Under the pieces are notes generated by a model, which was not told the origin of the DNA, did no database searches, and saw nothing but the letters and a program-made list of their open reading frames with translations. Shown here piece after piece: positions 41,900 to 49,143 of a stretch of DNA of 49,143 nt. Each line of letters opens with the position of its first letter. The first letter of the stretch is position 1. Source of the DNA: Halobacteriales archaeon QS_5_70_17 (GTDB lineage Archaea > Halobacteriota > Halobacteria > Halobacteriales > Haloarculaceae); NCBI GenBank assembly GCA_003021975.1, contig PXRR01000007.1, positions 2,612 to 51,754 on the forward strand, in the 5' to 3' direction. The position numbers and the translations under genes were made by a program.

Positions 41900-42936
41900 C
41901 CTCGGGCGCGACCGCCGTGGTCGTCGGGGGCAGCGGTTTCACCGGGGGGGAACTGCTCCGCCTGCTCGTCGGTCACCCCGAGTTCGAGGTCGTCCAGGCG
42001 ACCAGCCGGAGCTACACGAACAAGACCGTCGGCTACGTCCACCCCAACCTCCGGGACCTGGACCTGCGGTTCTCGGACCCCGAGGAGCTGGAGTCCGCGG
42101 ACGTGCTGTTCGCGGCGACCCCCCACGGCGTCTCGATGGAACGGATCGACGACTTCCGGGACGCCGCCGGGACCGTCGTCGACCTGTCGGCGGACTTCCG
42201 GCTCGACGACGCGGCCGCCTACGACGAGTACTACGACGGCCACGCGCGGCCGGAACTGCTCGCCGAGGCGGAGTACGCGCTGCCGGAACTCAACCGCGAG
42301 AACCTCCCCGGGGCGGACCTGATCGCCGCGGGCGGCTGTAACGCCACCGCGACGCTGCTCGGCTTCCACCCGCTCGTGGAGGCCGGCATCGTCGACGGGT
42401 CCGAGCGGGCGGTCGTCGACGTGAAGGTCGGCTCCTCGGAGGGCGGGGCCGGCGGCGGCGAGGCCTCCAGCCACCCCGAGCGCTCGGGCGTGGTGCGGCC
42501 CTACGCCCCGACCGGCCACCGTCACGAGGCCGAGATCGAGCAGTTCTACGGGGACGTCGCCTTCACCGTCCACGCGGTCGACATGATCCGGGGCGCGAGC
42601 GCGACCTGTCACCTCTTCCCCGACGAGCCGGTGACGACGGGCGACCTCTGGGGGGCCTACCGCGAGAGCTACGACGAGGAACCGTTCGTCCGTACGGTCG
42701 CCGGCGGCGGGGGCGTCTACCGTTACCCCGAGCCCAAGGCCGTCGCGGGGACGAACCACGCGGAGGTCGGGTTCGAGGTCGACCCCGACAACCGGCGACT
42801 CGTGGTCTTCTCGGCCATCGACAACATGCTGAAGGGGTCGGCCGGGCAGGCCGTCCACGCCGCCAACGTGGCGCTGGGCTACGAGGAGACCGCCGGCCTC
42901 GAGTTCCGCGGCCTCCACCCCGTGGGGGCGCCCTGA
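41896..42936 (+). CDS. argC: N-acetyl/LysW-gamma-glutamyl-phosphate reductase
   Basis: 346 residues. Rossmann start VVVGGSGFTGGELLRLL, catalytic Cys in AAGGCNATATLL and the dimerisation part with FTVHAVDMIRG and HRHEAEIEQF. It reduces the phosphorylated LysW-linked glutamate to the semialdehyde using NADPH. The ATGA overlap with argX couples translation. The region after its stop (42937-43086) is not empty but holds a coupled mini-ORF. Confidence 0.95.
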   Translation: MTSGATAVVVGGSGFTGGELLRLLVGHPEFEVVQATSRSYTNKTVGYVHPNLRDLDLRFSDPEELESADVLFAATPHGVSMERIDDFRDAAGTVVDLSADFRLDDAAAYDEYYDGHARPELLAEAEYALPELNRENLPGADLIAAGGCNATATLLGFHPLVEAGIVDGSERAVVDVKVGSSEGGAGGGEASSHPERSGVVRPYAPTGHRHEAEIEQFYGDVAFTVHAVDMIRGASATCHLFPDEPVTTGDLWGAYRESYDEEPFVRTVAGGGGVYRYPEPKAVAGTNHAEVGFEVDPDNRRLVVFSAIDNMLKGSAGQAVHAANVALGYEETAGLEFRGLHPVGAP

Positions 42937-42937
42937 G

Positions 42938-43090
42938 GTGATCGGAGTGAACGCGAACGCGACACCGCGGACGGCGCACTCCGGGAGAGCGACGGGGACG
43001 CCCAGTTCCGCCCGCTCGGTCGGTCGGGCCGCGGTCGCACCCGAGCGGTCGCGCCCCGCTCGCGACCGCCGCGCGAGGTGGTCGGCGTGA
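42938..43090 (+). CDS. Possible Arg-rich mini-ORF between argC and argB
   Basis: 50 codons from GTG two bases after the argC stop to a TGA that overlaps the argB GTG (GTGA). It begins MIGVNANATPRTAHSG and has ten Arg, including one AGA and one AGG. It is basic, unlike the acidic proteome. It may be a translated spacer that keeps ribosomes coupled through a 150-bp gap, or a non-coding gap open by chance. Confidence 0.28.
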   Translation: MIGVNANATPRTAHSGRATGTPSSARSVGRAAVAPERSRPARDRRARWSA

Positions 43091-43953
43091 CCGTCGTCGT
43101 CAAGGTCGGCGGCGCGCGCGCCGTCGACCCCGCCGGAGCGCTCGCGGACGTCGCGGACCTGGTCGAGGGTGGCGAGCGGGTCGTCGTTGTCCACGGCGGG
43201 TCGACCGCCGTCGACGACACGCTCGAGGACCTCGGCGAGCAACCGGAGTACGTCGAGACCCCCTCCGGGGTCGTCGGCCGGTTCACCGACGAGCGCACCA
43301 TGGAGGTGTTCTCGATGGTGCTCCCGGGGAAACTCAACACCGACCTCGTCGTCGGCCTCCAGAACGCCGGCGTGAACGCGGTCGGCCTCTCGGGGGTCGA
43401 CGGGCAGTTGCTCACGGGCCCCCGGAAGTCGGCGGTCCGCGTCGTCGAGGACGGCACGCGGAAGATCCGGCGGGGCGACCACTCCGGGCGCGCCGAGCGG
43501 GTCAACGCCGACCTCCTCGAGACGCTGCTCGACGGGGGGTACACGCCCGTCGTGACGGTGCCGATGCTCGCCGACGACTCGGGGGAGTGGGTCGCGGTCA
43601 ACTCCGACGCCGACCGGGCCGCCGCGGCCGTCGCGGGCGCGCTGGGTGCGGACCTCGTGCTCCTGACGGACGTCCCCGGCGTGCTCGCGGACCTCGACGA
43701 CCCCGGCTCGGTGATCGACCGCGTCGACTCCCCCGCGGAGTACGACCGGCTGACCGACGCCGCCGAGGGGTTCATGACCCGGAAGGTGATGGCGGCGACG
43801 GAGGCTCTGGAGGGCGACGGGGACCGCCCCGGCGCGGCCAGCGCCGTCATCGCGGACGCCAACGCCGACGCGCCGATCACGGGCGCGCTCGGCGGCGAGG
43901 GGACGACGATCACGCCCGACGCGGTCGGGTCGGGGGAGACAGACCAAGGATGA
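43087..43953 (+). CDS. argB: Acetylglutamate/LysW-aminoadipate-type kinase
   Basis: 288 residues, amino-acid kinase fold. VVVKVGGARAVD at the start, VVVVHGGSTAVDDTL, GLSGVDGQLL, VNADLLETLL and a C-terminal EGFMTRKVMAATEALE. It phosphorylates the gamma-carboxylate of LysW-bound glutamate. GTG 43087 is chosen since GAGGTG stands seven bases upstream; a GTG at 43078 would add three codons. Confidence 0.94.
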   Translation: MTVVVKVGGARAVDPAGALADVADLVEGGERVVVVHGGSTAVDDTLEDLGEQPEYVETPSGVVGRFTDERTMEVFSMVLPGKLNTDLVVGLQNAGVNAVGLSGVDGQLLTGPRKSAVRVVEDGTRKIRRGDHSGRAERVNADLLETLLDGGYTPVVTVPMLADDSGEWVAVNSDADRAAAAVAGALGADLVLLTDVPGVLADLDDPGSVIDRVDSPAEYDRLTDAAEGFMTRKVMAATEALEGDGDRPGAASAVIADANADAPITGALGGEGTTITPDAVGSGETDQG

Positions 43954-44048
43954 TCGGGACACGACACGCGAACGCGCACGCACACGGATCGGTGCGGACA
44001 CTGACACTGAGACGGAGACGGGCGCTTTCCGGGGGTGACCGCCGGTGA
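43950..44048 (+). CDS. Possible Arg-rich mini-ORF between argB and argD
   Basis: 32 codons. Its ATG overlaps the argB stop (ATGA) and its TGA overlaps the argD GTG (GTGA), so a ribosome could pass through all three frames. It reads MIGTRHANAHAHGSVRTLTL then a run of four Arg encoded AGA-CGG-AGA-CGG. AGA is a codon read by the tRNA-Arg(UCU) of this window. Coding is unproven. Confidence 0.3.
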   Translation: MIGTRHANAHAHGSVRTLTLRRRRALSGGDRR

Positions 44049-45172
44049 GCGGCTTCGTCTTCAACGAGAAGCCCCTCCGCATCGAGCGCGGCGAGGGGCC
44101 GTACCTCTACGACGACGGCGGCCGGGAATTCCTCGACTTCGGGGCCTCCTACGCCGTCACCCCGGTGGGACACTGCCACCCGCGGGTCGTCGAGGCCGCG
44201 CAGGACCAGCTTGAGGACCTGCTGTACGTGCAGGCGTCGTACCCGGTCGACGCCCGGGACGACCTCTACGACCGGCTCGCGGCGCTCGCGCCGGGCGACG
44301 TCGGGAACGTGTGGCTCTGTAACTCCGGGACGGAGGCCAACGAGGCGGCCCTGAAGTTCGCCCGGTCGGCGACCGGCCGCTCGAAGGTCGTCGCCACGAC
44401 CCGCGGGTTCCACGGGCGGACGATGGGCGCGCTGGCGGCCACCTGGAAGGACAAGTACCGCGAGCCCTTCGAGCCGCTGGCCGGCGGCTTCGAGTTCGTC
44501 GACTACGGGGACCCCGAGGCGATCCGCGAGGCCGTCGACGGCGACACCGCCGCCGTCCTCCTCGAACCGATGCAGGGGGAAGGCGGGATCAACCCCGCGC
44601 CGGAGGGGTACCTCGAGGCAGTCCGCGAGGCCTGCGACGGCCACGGGGCCGCGATGATCGTCGACGAGATCCAGACCGGCGTCGGCCGCACCGGCGACCT
44701 CTGGGCGGTCGAGGGCCACGGCGTCACGCCCGACGTCCTCACGACCGCCAAGGGGATCGCCAGCGGTCTCCCGATGGGCGCGACGCTCTGCCGGGACTGG
44801 ATCGCCGAGGACGCCGGCCCCCACGGGTCGACGTTCTCCGGGGGACCGGTGGTCTGTGCCGCCGCCACCGCCACCCTCGAGGTCCTCGTCGAGGAGGACC
44901 TGCCCGCCCGCGCCGCCGAGGTGGGCGACTACCTGCGGACGGAACTCGCGGCCGCCGTCGGCGGCGACGTCCGCGAGATCCGCGGGCGGGGGCTGATGGT
45001 CGGGATCGAGGTGAAACGCGGGGCCAACCGGCTGTTGCCGACCCTCGCGATGGAGCACGGCGTCCTCGCCCTGCCGGCCGGCCGGTCGGTGCTGCGCCTG
45101 CTGCCGCCGCTGATCGTCGAGCGCGAGCACTGCGACGCCGTCGTCGAGGCGCTCGCGGAGGTGATCTCGTGA
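44045..45172 (+). CDS. argD: LysW-gamma-glutamate-semialdehyde/acetylornithine aminotransferase
   Basis: 375 residues, class III PLP aminotransferase. CNSGTEANEAALKFAR near 95, GFHGRTMGAL, DEIQTGVGRTG near 205 and the PLP lysine in TTAKGIASGLPMG near 238. It aminates the LysW-linked semialdehyde to LysW-ornithine. GTG start within GTGA; the stop again forms GTGA with argE. Confidence 0.95.
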   Translation: MSGFVFNEKPLRIERGEGPYLYDDGGREFLDFGASYAVTPVGHCHPRVVEAAQDQLEDLLYVQASYPVDARDDLYDRLAALAPGDVGNVWLCNSGTEANEAALKFARSATGRSKVVATTRGFHGRTMGALAATWKDKYREPFEPLAGGFEFVDYGDPEAIREAVDGDTAAVLLEPMQGEGGINPAPEGYLEAVREACDGHGAAMIVDEIQTGVGRTGDLWAVEGHGVTPDVLTTAKGIASGLPMGATLCRDWIAEDAGPHGSTFSGGPVVCAAATATLEVLVEEDLPARAAEVGDYLRTELAAAVGGDVREIRGRGLMVGIEVKRGANRLLPTLAMEHGVLALPAGRSVLRLLPPLIVEREHCDAVVEALAEVIS

Positions 45173-46260
45173 GCGCGAACACGAACGCGGACGCGGCCGG
45201 CGCCAGCGTCTCCCGGGACGCGGCCCGGGACCTGCTCGAACGGGTCGTCGCCACCCCGTCGGTGACGGGCGAGGAGACCGCCTGCGGCGAGGTGCTCGTC
45301 GACTTCTTCGAGTCCCACGGCCGCGAGGCGTGGCTCGACGCGGTCGGCAACGTCCGCGCACCGGCCGACGACGCCGCCCTGCTGACCTCTCACCTCGACA
45401 CGGTCCCCGGGGACATCCCCGTCAGGGTCGAGGACGGCGAGGAGGGCCCCGAACTGTGGGGCCGTGGCAGCGTCGACGCCAAGGGCCCGCTCGTGGCGAT
45501 GGCCGTCGCGGCCGTCCGGACGGGGGTGAGCTTCGCCGGCGTCGTCGGCGAGGAGGTCGATTCCCGGGGCGCCCACTACCTCGTCGAGAACCGGGCGGCC
45601 CCGGAGGCAGTCGTCAACGGCGAGCCGTCGGGATCCGACGGCATCACGCTGGGGTACCGGGGACTGGTCGCGGGCACCTACGTCGTCACCAGCGAGTCCG
45701 GGCACACCTCCCGCCCGGAGAACAACGCGATCCAGGACGCCATCGAGTGGTGGAGCCGCGTCGAGGCGCTCTTCGAGGACGAGGGCGAGGAGTGGACCCC
45801 CGTCTTCGAGCGGGTCACGCCCAAGCCCGTCGAGATCGAGGGCGGGACCAGCGACGACGGCCTCTCGGTCGAGACGACCATGGAGGTCCAGTTGCGCGTC
45901 CCTCCCTCCCACACCTGCGAGGAGGTGCGCGAGCTGGCCGACGGGCAACTCGACGGCGGGACCGTCCGCTGGCACGACGCCGTCCCGCCGGTGATGGAGA
46001 GCCCGCGGACCGACGTCGCGCGGGCGTTCCGGGTCGCTGTCCGGGAGGCCGGCGGCGACCCCCGCCTGCTGCGCAAGACCGGGACCGCCGACATGAACGT
46101 CTTTGCGGAGGCCTGGGACTGCCCGAAGGGGGTAGTCACTTACGGGCCGGGGAACTCGGACCTCGACCACGCGCCCGACGAGCACCTCCCGCTCGCCGAG
46201 TTCGACCGCGCGACGGAGGTCCTGGTGTCGGTCGCGTCGTCGCTGCGGGGTGAGTCCTGA
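45169..46260 (+). CDS. argE: [LysW]-ornithine hydrolase (M20 family, ArgE/LysK)
   Basis: 363 residues, M20 metallopeptidase. First metal His in LTSHLDTVPGD, bridging Asp in WGRGSVDAKGPLVA, catalytic Glu pair in VVGEEVDSRG, substrate-site KTGTADMNVF. It frees ornithine from LysW. It starts with an Asn/Ala-rich segment (SANTNADAAGAS) that resembles sequence at two other junctions of this operon. The stop overlaps argF by one base. Confidence 0.93.
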   Translation: MSANTNADAAGASVSRDAARDLLERVVATPSVTGEETACGEVLVDFFESHGREAWLDAVGNVRAPADDAALLTSHLDTVPGDIPVRVEDGEEGPELWGRGSVDAKGPLVAMAVAAVRTGVSFAGVVGEEVDSRGAHYLVENRAAPEAVVNGEPSGSDGITLGYRGLVAGTYVVTSESGHTSRPENNAIQDAIEWWSRVEALFEDEGEEWTPVFERVTPKPVEIEGGTSDDGLSVETTMEVQLRVPPSHTCEEVRELADGQLDGGTVRWHDAVPPVMESPRTDVARAFRVAVREAGGDPRLLRKTGTADMNVFAEAWDCPKGVVTYGPGNSDLDHAPDEHLPLAEFDRATEVLVSVASSLRGES

Positions 46261-47168
46261 TGGGCGGCGCTGTCCCCCGGTTCGTCGACGTCGACGACCT
46301 CTCGCGGTCGGAGCTGTTCGCGGTGCTGGACCGCGCGGCCGCGCTGAAGCGGGCCGCCGGGCGCGGCGAGCCCCACCGCTATCTCGCCGGCGACACCCTC
46401 GCGATGGTCTTCGAGAAGCCCAGCACTCGCACCCGCGTCTCCTTCGAGACGGGGATGACCCAGCTGGGCGGTCACGCCGTCTTCCTCGGGCCGGACGACA
46501 TCGGACTGGACGGCCGCGAGCCGATCCAGGACATCGCCCGCTCGCTCTCCCAGTACGTCGACGGGATCATGGCGCGCGTGTTCGACCACGCCGACGCCGT
46601 CGAACTGGCGGATTACGCGACCGTGCCGGTCGTCAACGGCCTGACCGACGACGCCCACCCCTGCCAGACGCTGGCTGACCTGCTGACGATCCGCGAGAGC
46701 TGCGGCTTCGACGCCTCCGTCGCGTGGGTCGGCGACGGCAACAACGTCGCCCAGTCGTTCGTGGTGGGGGCGGCGCTCGCGGGGCTCGATCTCACCGTCG
46801 CCACGCCCGCCGGCTACGGCATCGACGACGACGTCCTCGAGCGGGCGGCGGAACTCGGGGCCGCCCCGGAGACCACCGACGACCCCGCCGCGGCCGTCGC
46901 GGGCGCGGACGTCGTCTACACCGACGTCTGGGTGAGCATGGGCCAGGAGGACGAACGCGAGGAGAAACTCGGAGTCTTCGAGGCCGGGGGGTTCCAGCTC
47001 GACGACGACCTGCTGGACGACCAGCGGGTGATGCACTGCCTCCCGGCCCACCGCGGCGAGGAGATCACCGACGCCGTCATCGAGTCCGACCGCGCCCTCG
47101 TCTGGACGCAGGCCGGGAACAGGCTCCACGCCCAGAAGGCGCTGCTGACGCGTCTGCTGGGCGACTAA
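46260..47168 (+). CDS. argF: Ornithine carbamoyltransferase
   Basis: 302 residues. Carbamoyl-phosphate motif EKPSTRTRVSFETGM near 58, HPCQTLADLL near 135 and ornithine motif HCLPAHRGEEI near 260. It makes citrulline, the substrate of ArgG. With ArgG and ArgH it completes arginine synthesis in one cluster. No arcA or arcC gene is adjacent, so an anabolic role is likely. Confidence 0.96.
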   Translation: MGGAVPRFVDVDDLSRSELFAVLDRAAALKRAAGRGEPHRYLAGDTLAMVFEKPSTRTRVSFETGMTQLGGHAVFLGPDDIGLDGREPIQDIARSLSQYVDGIMARVFDHADAVELADYATVPVVNGLTDDAHPCQTLADLLTIRESCGFDASVAWVGDGNNVAQSFVVGAALAGLDLTVATPAGYGIDDDVLERAAELGAAPETTDDPAAAVAGADVVYTDVWVSMGQEDEREEKLGVFEAGGFQLDDDLLDDQRVMHCLPAHRGEEITDAVIESDRALVWTQAGNRLHAQKALLTRLLGD

Positions 47169-47196
47169 TTCCGAAGGCCCGCTTCCGCGGAACCCC

Positions 47197-47640
47197 TCAG
47201 AGCCCTCGCAGCGGCGGGTACAGCGCGCCCAGCACGACGCCGTAGACGACGTGCCACAGCAGGCTCGGAACCGCGAAGTTCGGGAACGGCGGACTGGCGG
47301 GCGACCCGACGGCGCTCAGCCACAGCGGCATCAGCAGGGCGGCGAGCGCGATCCAGATGACGGCGCCGTAGACGACTCCGGCGACCGCGGATCGACCGAC
47401 CGAGCGGTCGATCCCGGCGGCGCCGGCGCCGGCCGCGAAGACGACGCCGAGGACGGCCCCGTGGGAGACGTGGACGACCCAGCCCGCGACGCCGTTGGGC
47501 GCGACGGCGAGGACGTCCGGGTTCATGACGCTCATCAGCGCGCCCATGACGATCGCGCCGGCGGCGCCGGCGACGACGGCGCCCTTCCAGGCGCCGCGTT
47601 CGGTCGCAGTCGGTGTGGAAGTAGCTGTCTGTTGGCTCAT
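47197..47640 (-). CDS. Hypothetical four-helix membrane protein
   Basis: 147 residues. A Thr/Ala N-terminus, then helices GAVVAGAAGAIVMGALMSV, WVVHVSHGAVLGVVFAAGAG, AVAGVVYGAVIWIALAALL and LLWHVVYGVVLGALYP. HxxxG-type positions in helices 2 and 4 could be structural. It converges with argF, 28 bp between stops. Function unknown. 47641-47854 upstream shows nothing further. Confidence 0.72.
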   Translation of the reverse strand: MSQQTATSTPTATERGAWKGAVVAGAAGAIVMGALMSVMNPDVLAVAPNGVAGWVVHVSHGAVLGVVFAAGAGAAGIDRSVGRSAVAGVVYGAVIWIALAALLMPLWLSAVGSPASPPFPNFAVPSLLWHVVYGVVLGALYPPLRGL

Positions 47641-47854
47641 TGCGTCCTACGAGTGGCGAGTCGGACCGATATAGCCACCCCGCCCCTGCGAGTCGTTCGC
47701 ACGGACGAGCGGGTCGCACACCCGAGCGGGGTACACAACCGGAATTCGGCTCGAATCGGGGTCGAGCAGCGCTCCGGCGGGGGGAGGGTCTGACGACGCG
47801 GCGGCCGGCGGCGGTGACCAACAGTCATGCCGCTGGATCCCGTCGGGTCCTGCA

Positions 47855-48094
47855 ATGTCCGAACGCCGGGTCGTCGAAGCGGGCGAGCGCAGCGCGGACG
47901 AACTGATCGAGTGGCTCGAGGAGGGACAGCGGGTCGTCGTAGAGACGGAGTTCCTGGGGTCGACCCACGAGGTGACGCTGCGGTGGGACGGGGACACCTT
48001 CTACTGTGACACCCCCACGCGGCTCCACCGTCACTCCTCGGCCGACGAGATGCGCCAGTGCATCCGCCAGAACGGGTACGTCGACGGGGAGTGA
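47855..48094 (+). CDS. Small hypothetical protein
   Basis: 79 residues, acidic, with an alpha-beta pattern (SADELIEWLEEGQRVVVETE, HEVTLRWDGDTFYCDTP) and a C-terminal helix with one Cys. It has regular codon use for this genome. Function unknown. Confidence 0.68.
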   Translation: MSERRVVEAGERSADELIEWLEEGQRVVVETEFLGSTHEVTLRWDGDTFYCDTPTRLHRHSSADEMRQCIRQNGYVDGE

Positions 48095-48134
48095 TCGCCG
48101 CGCAGCACGGTCCCGACGTGGGGAGTTTGCAGCC

Positions 48135-48140
48135 TTTTAT
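48135..48140 (+). promoter_or_regulatory. Box A of the HTH regulator gene
   Basis: TTTTAT centred 27 bp before ATG 48165; implies a leaderless transcript and fixes the start. Confidence 0.5.
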
Positions 48141-48164
48141 TTGTCCTTCGCCGTAGTAGCCTAC

Positions 48165-48560
48165 ATGGACGCCGATCCGAGCCCGGAGCAGTTCCGGGAG
48201 CTGATGCTCGACGAGGAACCCGAGTTCGCCGACGTGCTCTCCTGCGTGTTCGGCATCCAGCGCCACGAGAGCAACACCTACCTGGCCCTGCTGGACAACC
48301 CGGGCAGCACGGTCGCCGAACTGGCGGAGGTCGTCGAGCGCGACCGCTCGAACGTCAACCGCTCGCTGTCGACGCTCCGGGAGAAGGGCCTGGCCGAGCG
48401 CGAGCGCCGCCTGCTCGACGGCGGGGGGCACGTCTACCAGTACACGGCGACGCCGCTGCCCGAGGCCAAGGAGCTGATGCACGAGACCCTCGACGCGTGG
48501 GCGGAGTACGTCCACGGTCGCATCGACGAGTTCGGCGACGAGGAGGTCGTCCAGGGCTGA
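48165..48560 (+). CDS. HTH transcriptional regulator (TrmB/MarR-like winged helix)
   Basis: 131 residues. Winged helix with LALLDNPGSTVAELAEVVE as helices 1-2, RDRSNVNRSLSTLREKGLAE as the recognition part, a wing (GGGHVYQYTATPLPEA) and a C-terminal dimerisation helix. No ligand domain. It may regulate nearby genes; the thrC promoter with its palindrome lies 120 bp downstream, but a link is only a guess. Confidence 0.82.
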   Translation: MDADPSPEQFRELMLDEEPEFADVLSCVFGIQRHESNTYLALLDNPGSTVAELAEVVERDRSNVNRSLSTLREKGLAERERRLLDGGGHVYQYTATPLPEAKELMHETLDAWAEYVHGRIDEFGDEEVVQG

Positions 48561-48683
48561 GGCGACGCGGCGAGCGGGCGGTCGTGCTCGCGCGCTCGCG
48601 GCCCGGACTGGTCTATCCGGCCGCCGCTCCCCCGGCGGTCCAGCGCCGCGAGCATCGCTCCGAGTCGGAAACCCGCCTCCCTT

Positions 48684-48700
48684 TTGGGGAGGGTCCCCAA
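48684..48700 (+). promoter_or_regulatory. 17-bp palindromic operator candidate at the thrC promoter
   Basis: TTGGGGA-GGG-TCCCCAA, perfect 7-bp arms. It overlaps the TTTT box (48682-48685), which lies about 28 bp before ATG 48712, so a bound dimer would block TBP/TFB. An overlapping inverted repeat (CCTCCC 48676-48681/GGGAGG 48687-48692) shares bases with it. Confidence 0.5.
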
Positions 48701-48711
48701 TCGTCGTGCCG

Positions 48712-49143
48712 ATGGCCGACCTGGAACTCTCGACGCGCGTTCCCGGGGTCGCCGACGGCGGCGTCTGGCTGACCTGCATCGAGTGCGGGGAGACGTTTCC
48801 CCCCTTCGAGGACGTGATCTACACCTGCGAGGGCTGCGGCGGGCTACTGGAGGTCCGCTACGACCGCTACCCCACCTTCGAGGACTTCGCCGAGGGCGGC
48901 GCGGCGACCAGCGGGACGGTCTCCCGCACCGTCGGCGGCGAGTGCCGGGGGGTGTGGCGCTACGCCGCGGCCCTGCCCTTCGAGGAGGGAGTCTCACTGC
49001 CGGAGGGGGACACGCCGCTGCACGAGGTGCCCCGCCTCGAAGACGAGGTGGGCGTGCGCAACCTCCGGGTGAAACACGAGGGGATGAACCCGACCGGCTC
49101 GTTCAAGGACCGCGGGATGACCGTCGGCGTCCGGGTCGCCGAG
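48712..49143 (+). CDS. thrC: Threonine synthase, N-terminal part (3' end outside window)
   Basis: 144 visible residues. N-terminal zinc ribbon CIECG and CEGCGGLLEV, then the PLP-enzyme core starting PEGDTPLHEVPRL and the PLP lysine in GMNPTGSFKDRGMTV. It converts O-phosphohomoserine to threonine. The zinc ribbon is typical of archaeal ThrC. ATG 48712 fits the leaderless promoter. The remaining two thirds lie beyond the window. Confidence 0.92.
   Translation, partial: MADLELSTRVPGVADGGVWLTCIECGETFPPFEDVIYTCEGCGGLLEVRYDRYPTFEDFAEGGAATSGTVSRTVGGECRGVWRYAAALPFEEGVSLPEGDTPLHEVPRLEDEVGVRNLRVKHEGMNPTGSFKDRGMTVGVRVAE

Noticed and set aside
1-49143. CRISPR arrays, insertion sequences, rRNA and origins
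   Set aside because: I found no regularly spaced repeats, transposase motifs, terminal inverted repeats flanked by duplications, rRNA sequence or orc1/cdc6 gene with origin boxes.

Overview
The window is chromosomal DNA of a haloarchaeon (class Halobacteria). The evidence is a very high G+C content, proteins rich in Asp and Glu, many twin-arginine (Tat) signal peptides, bacterio-opsin-activator and HTH_10 type regulators, an archaeal SRP54, a bulge-helix-bulge tRNA intron, a LysW-dependent arginine pathway, and many genes whose T-rich box A sits about 27 bp before the start codon, as expected for leaderless haloarchaeal mRNAs. I cannot assign a genus from sequence alone.

Layout. 1-2.8 kb: the end of a siroheme nitrite/sulfite reductase, overlapped by an F420-hydrogenase beta-type flavoprotein with two [4Fe-4S] motifs. 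2.9-7.2 kb: a divergent pair, an S9 peptidase and a PAS-GAF-Bat-HTH10 regulator. 7.3-13.9 kb: an export module, with a full subtilisin-like protease followed by three LVIVD beta-propeller proteins on the minus strand and a truncated subtilisin remnant facing them. 14-17.9 kb: SRP54, a two-gene MgtE/SLC41-type transporter, a YihY/BrkB membrane protein and a cysteine-rich copper-binding four-helix protein. 17.9-18.8 kb: largely gene-free, with one short coding-like frame lacking a start. 18.8-25.4 kb: a sensor kinase, small haloarchaeal proteins, a CBS-MaoC fusion, a membrane-anchored molybdopterin oxidoreductase, and the UPF0200 kinase/COG1325 RNA-binding pair.

25.5-30 kb looks accessory or decaying. 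An intron-containing tRNA-Arg(UCU) is followed by an MFS transporter, small ORFs, a gene broken by an amber codon and a frameshift, and a rubredoxin-like gene split by an in-frame amber codon whose frame then runs without a stop into an alpha/beta hydrolase. 30-37.6 kb returns to housekeeping genes: M29 aminopeptidase, threonine aldolase, phosphodiesterase, CDF transporter, XPD-family helicase and a LigT-like protein.

37.8-47.2 kb is a complete arginine cluster: argG-argH, then lysW-argX-argC-argB-argD-argE-argF. It converts glutamate, carried on LysW, to ornithine and then to arginine. A promoter of leaderless geometry upstream of argG points at a 26-codon Arg-rich mini-ORF with a hairpin at its stop rather than at argG. 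Further translationally coupled mini-ORFs lie at gene junctions inside the cluster. The window closes with small genes, an HTH regulator and the start of thrC, whose promoter carries a 17-bp palindrome.

The strongest leads are the arginine leader and mini-ORFs, the exported subtilisin/LVIVD module, the reductase/F420-flavoprotein pair, the amber-split rubredoxin-hydrolase frame and the thrC operator.
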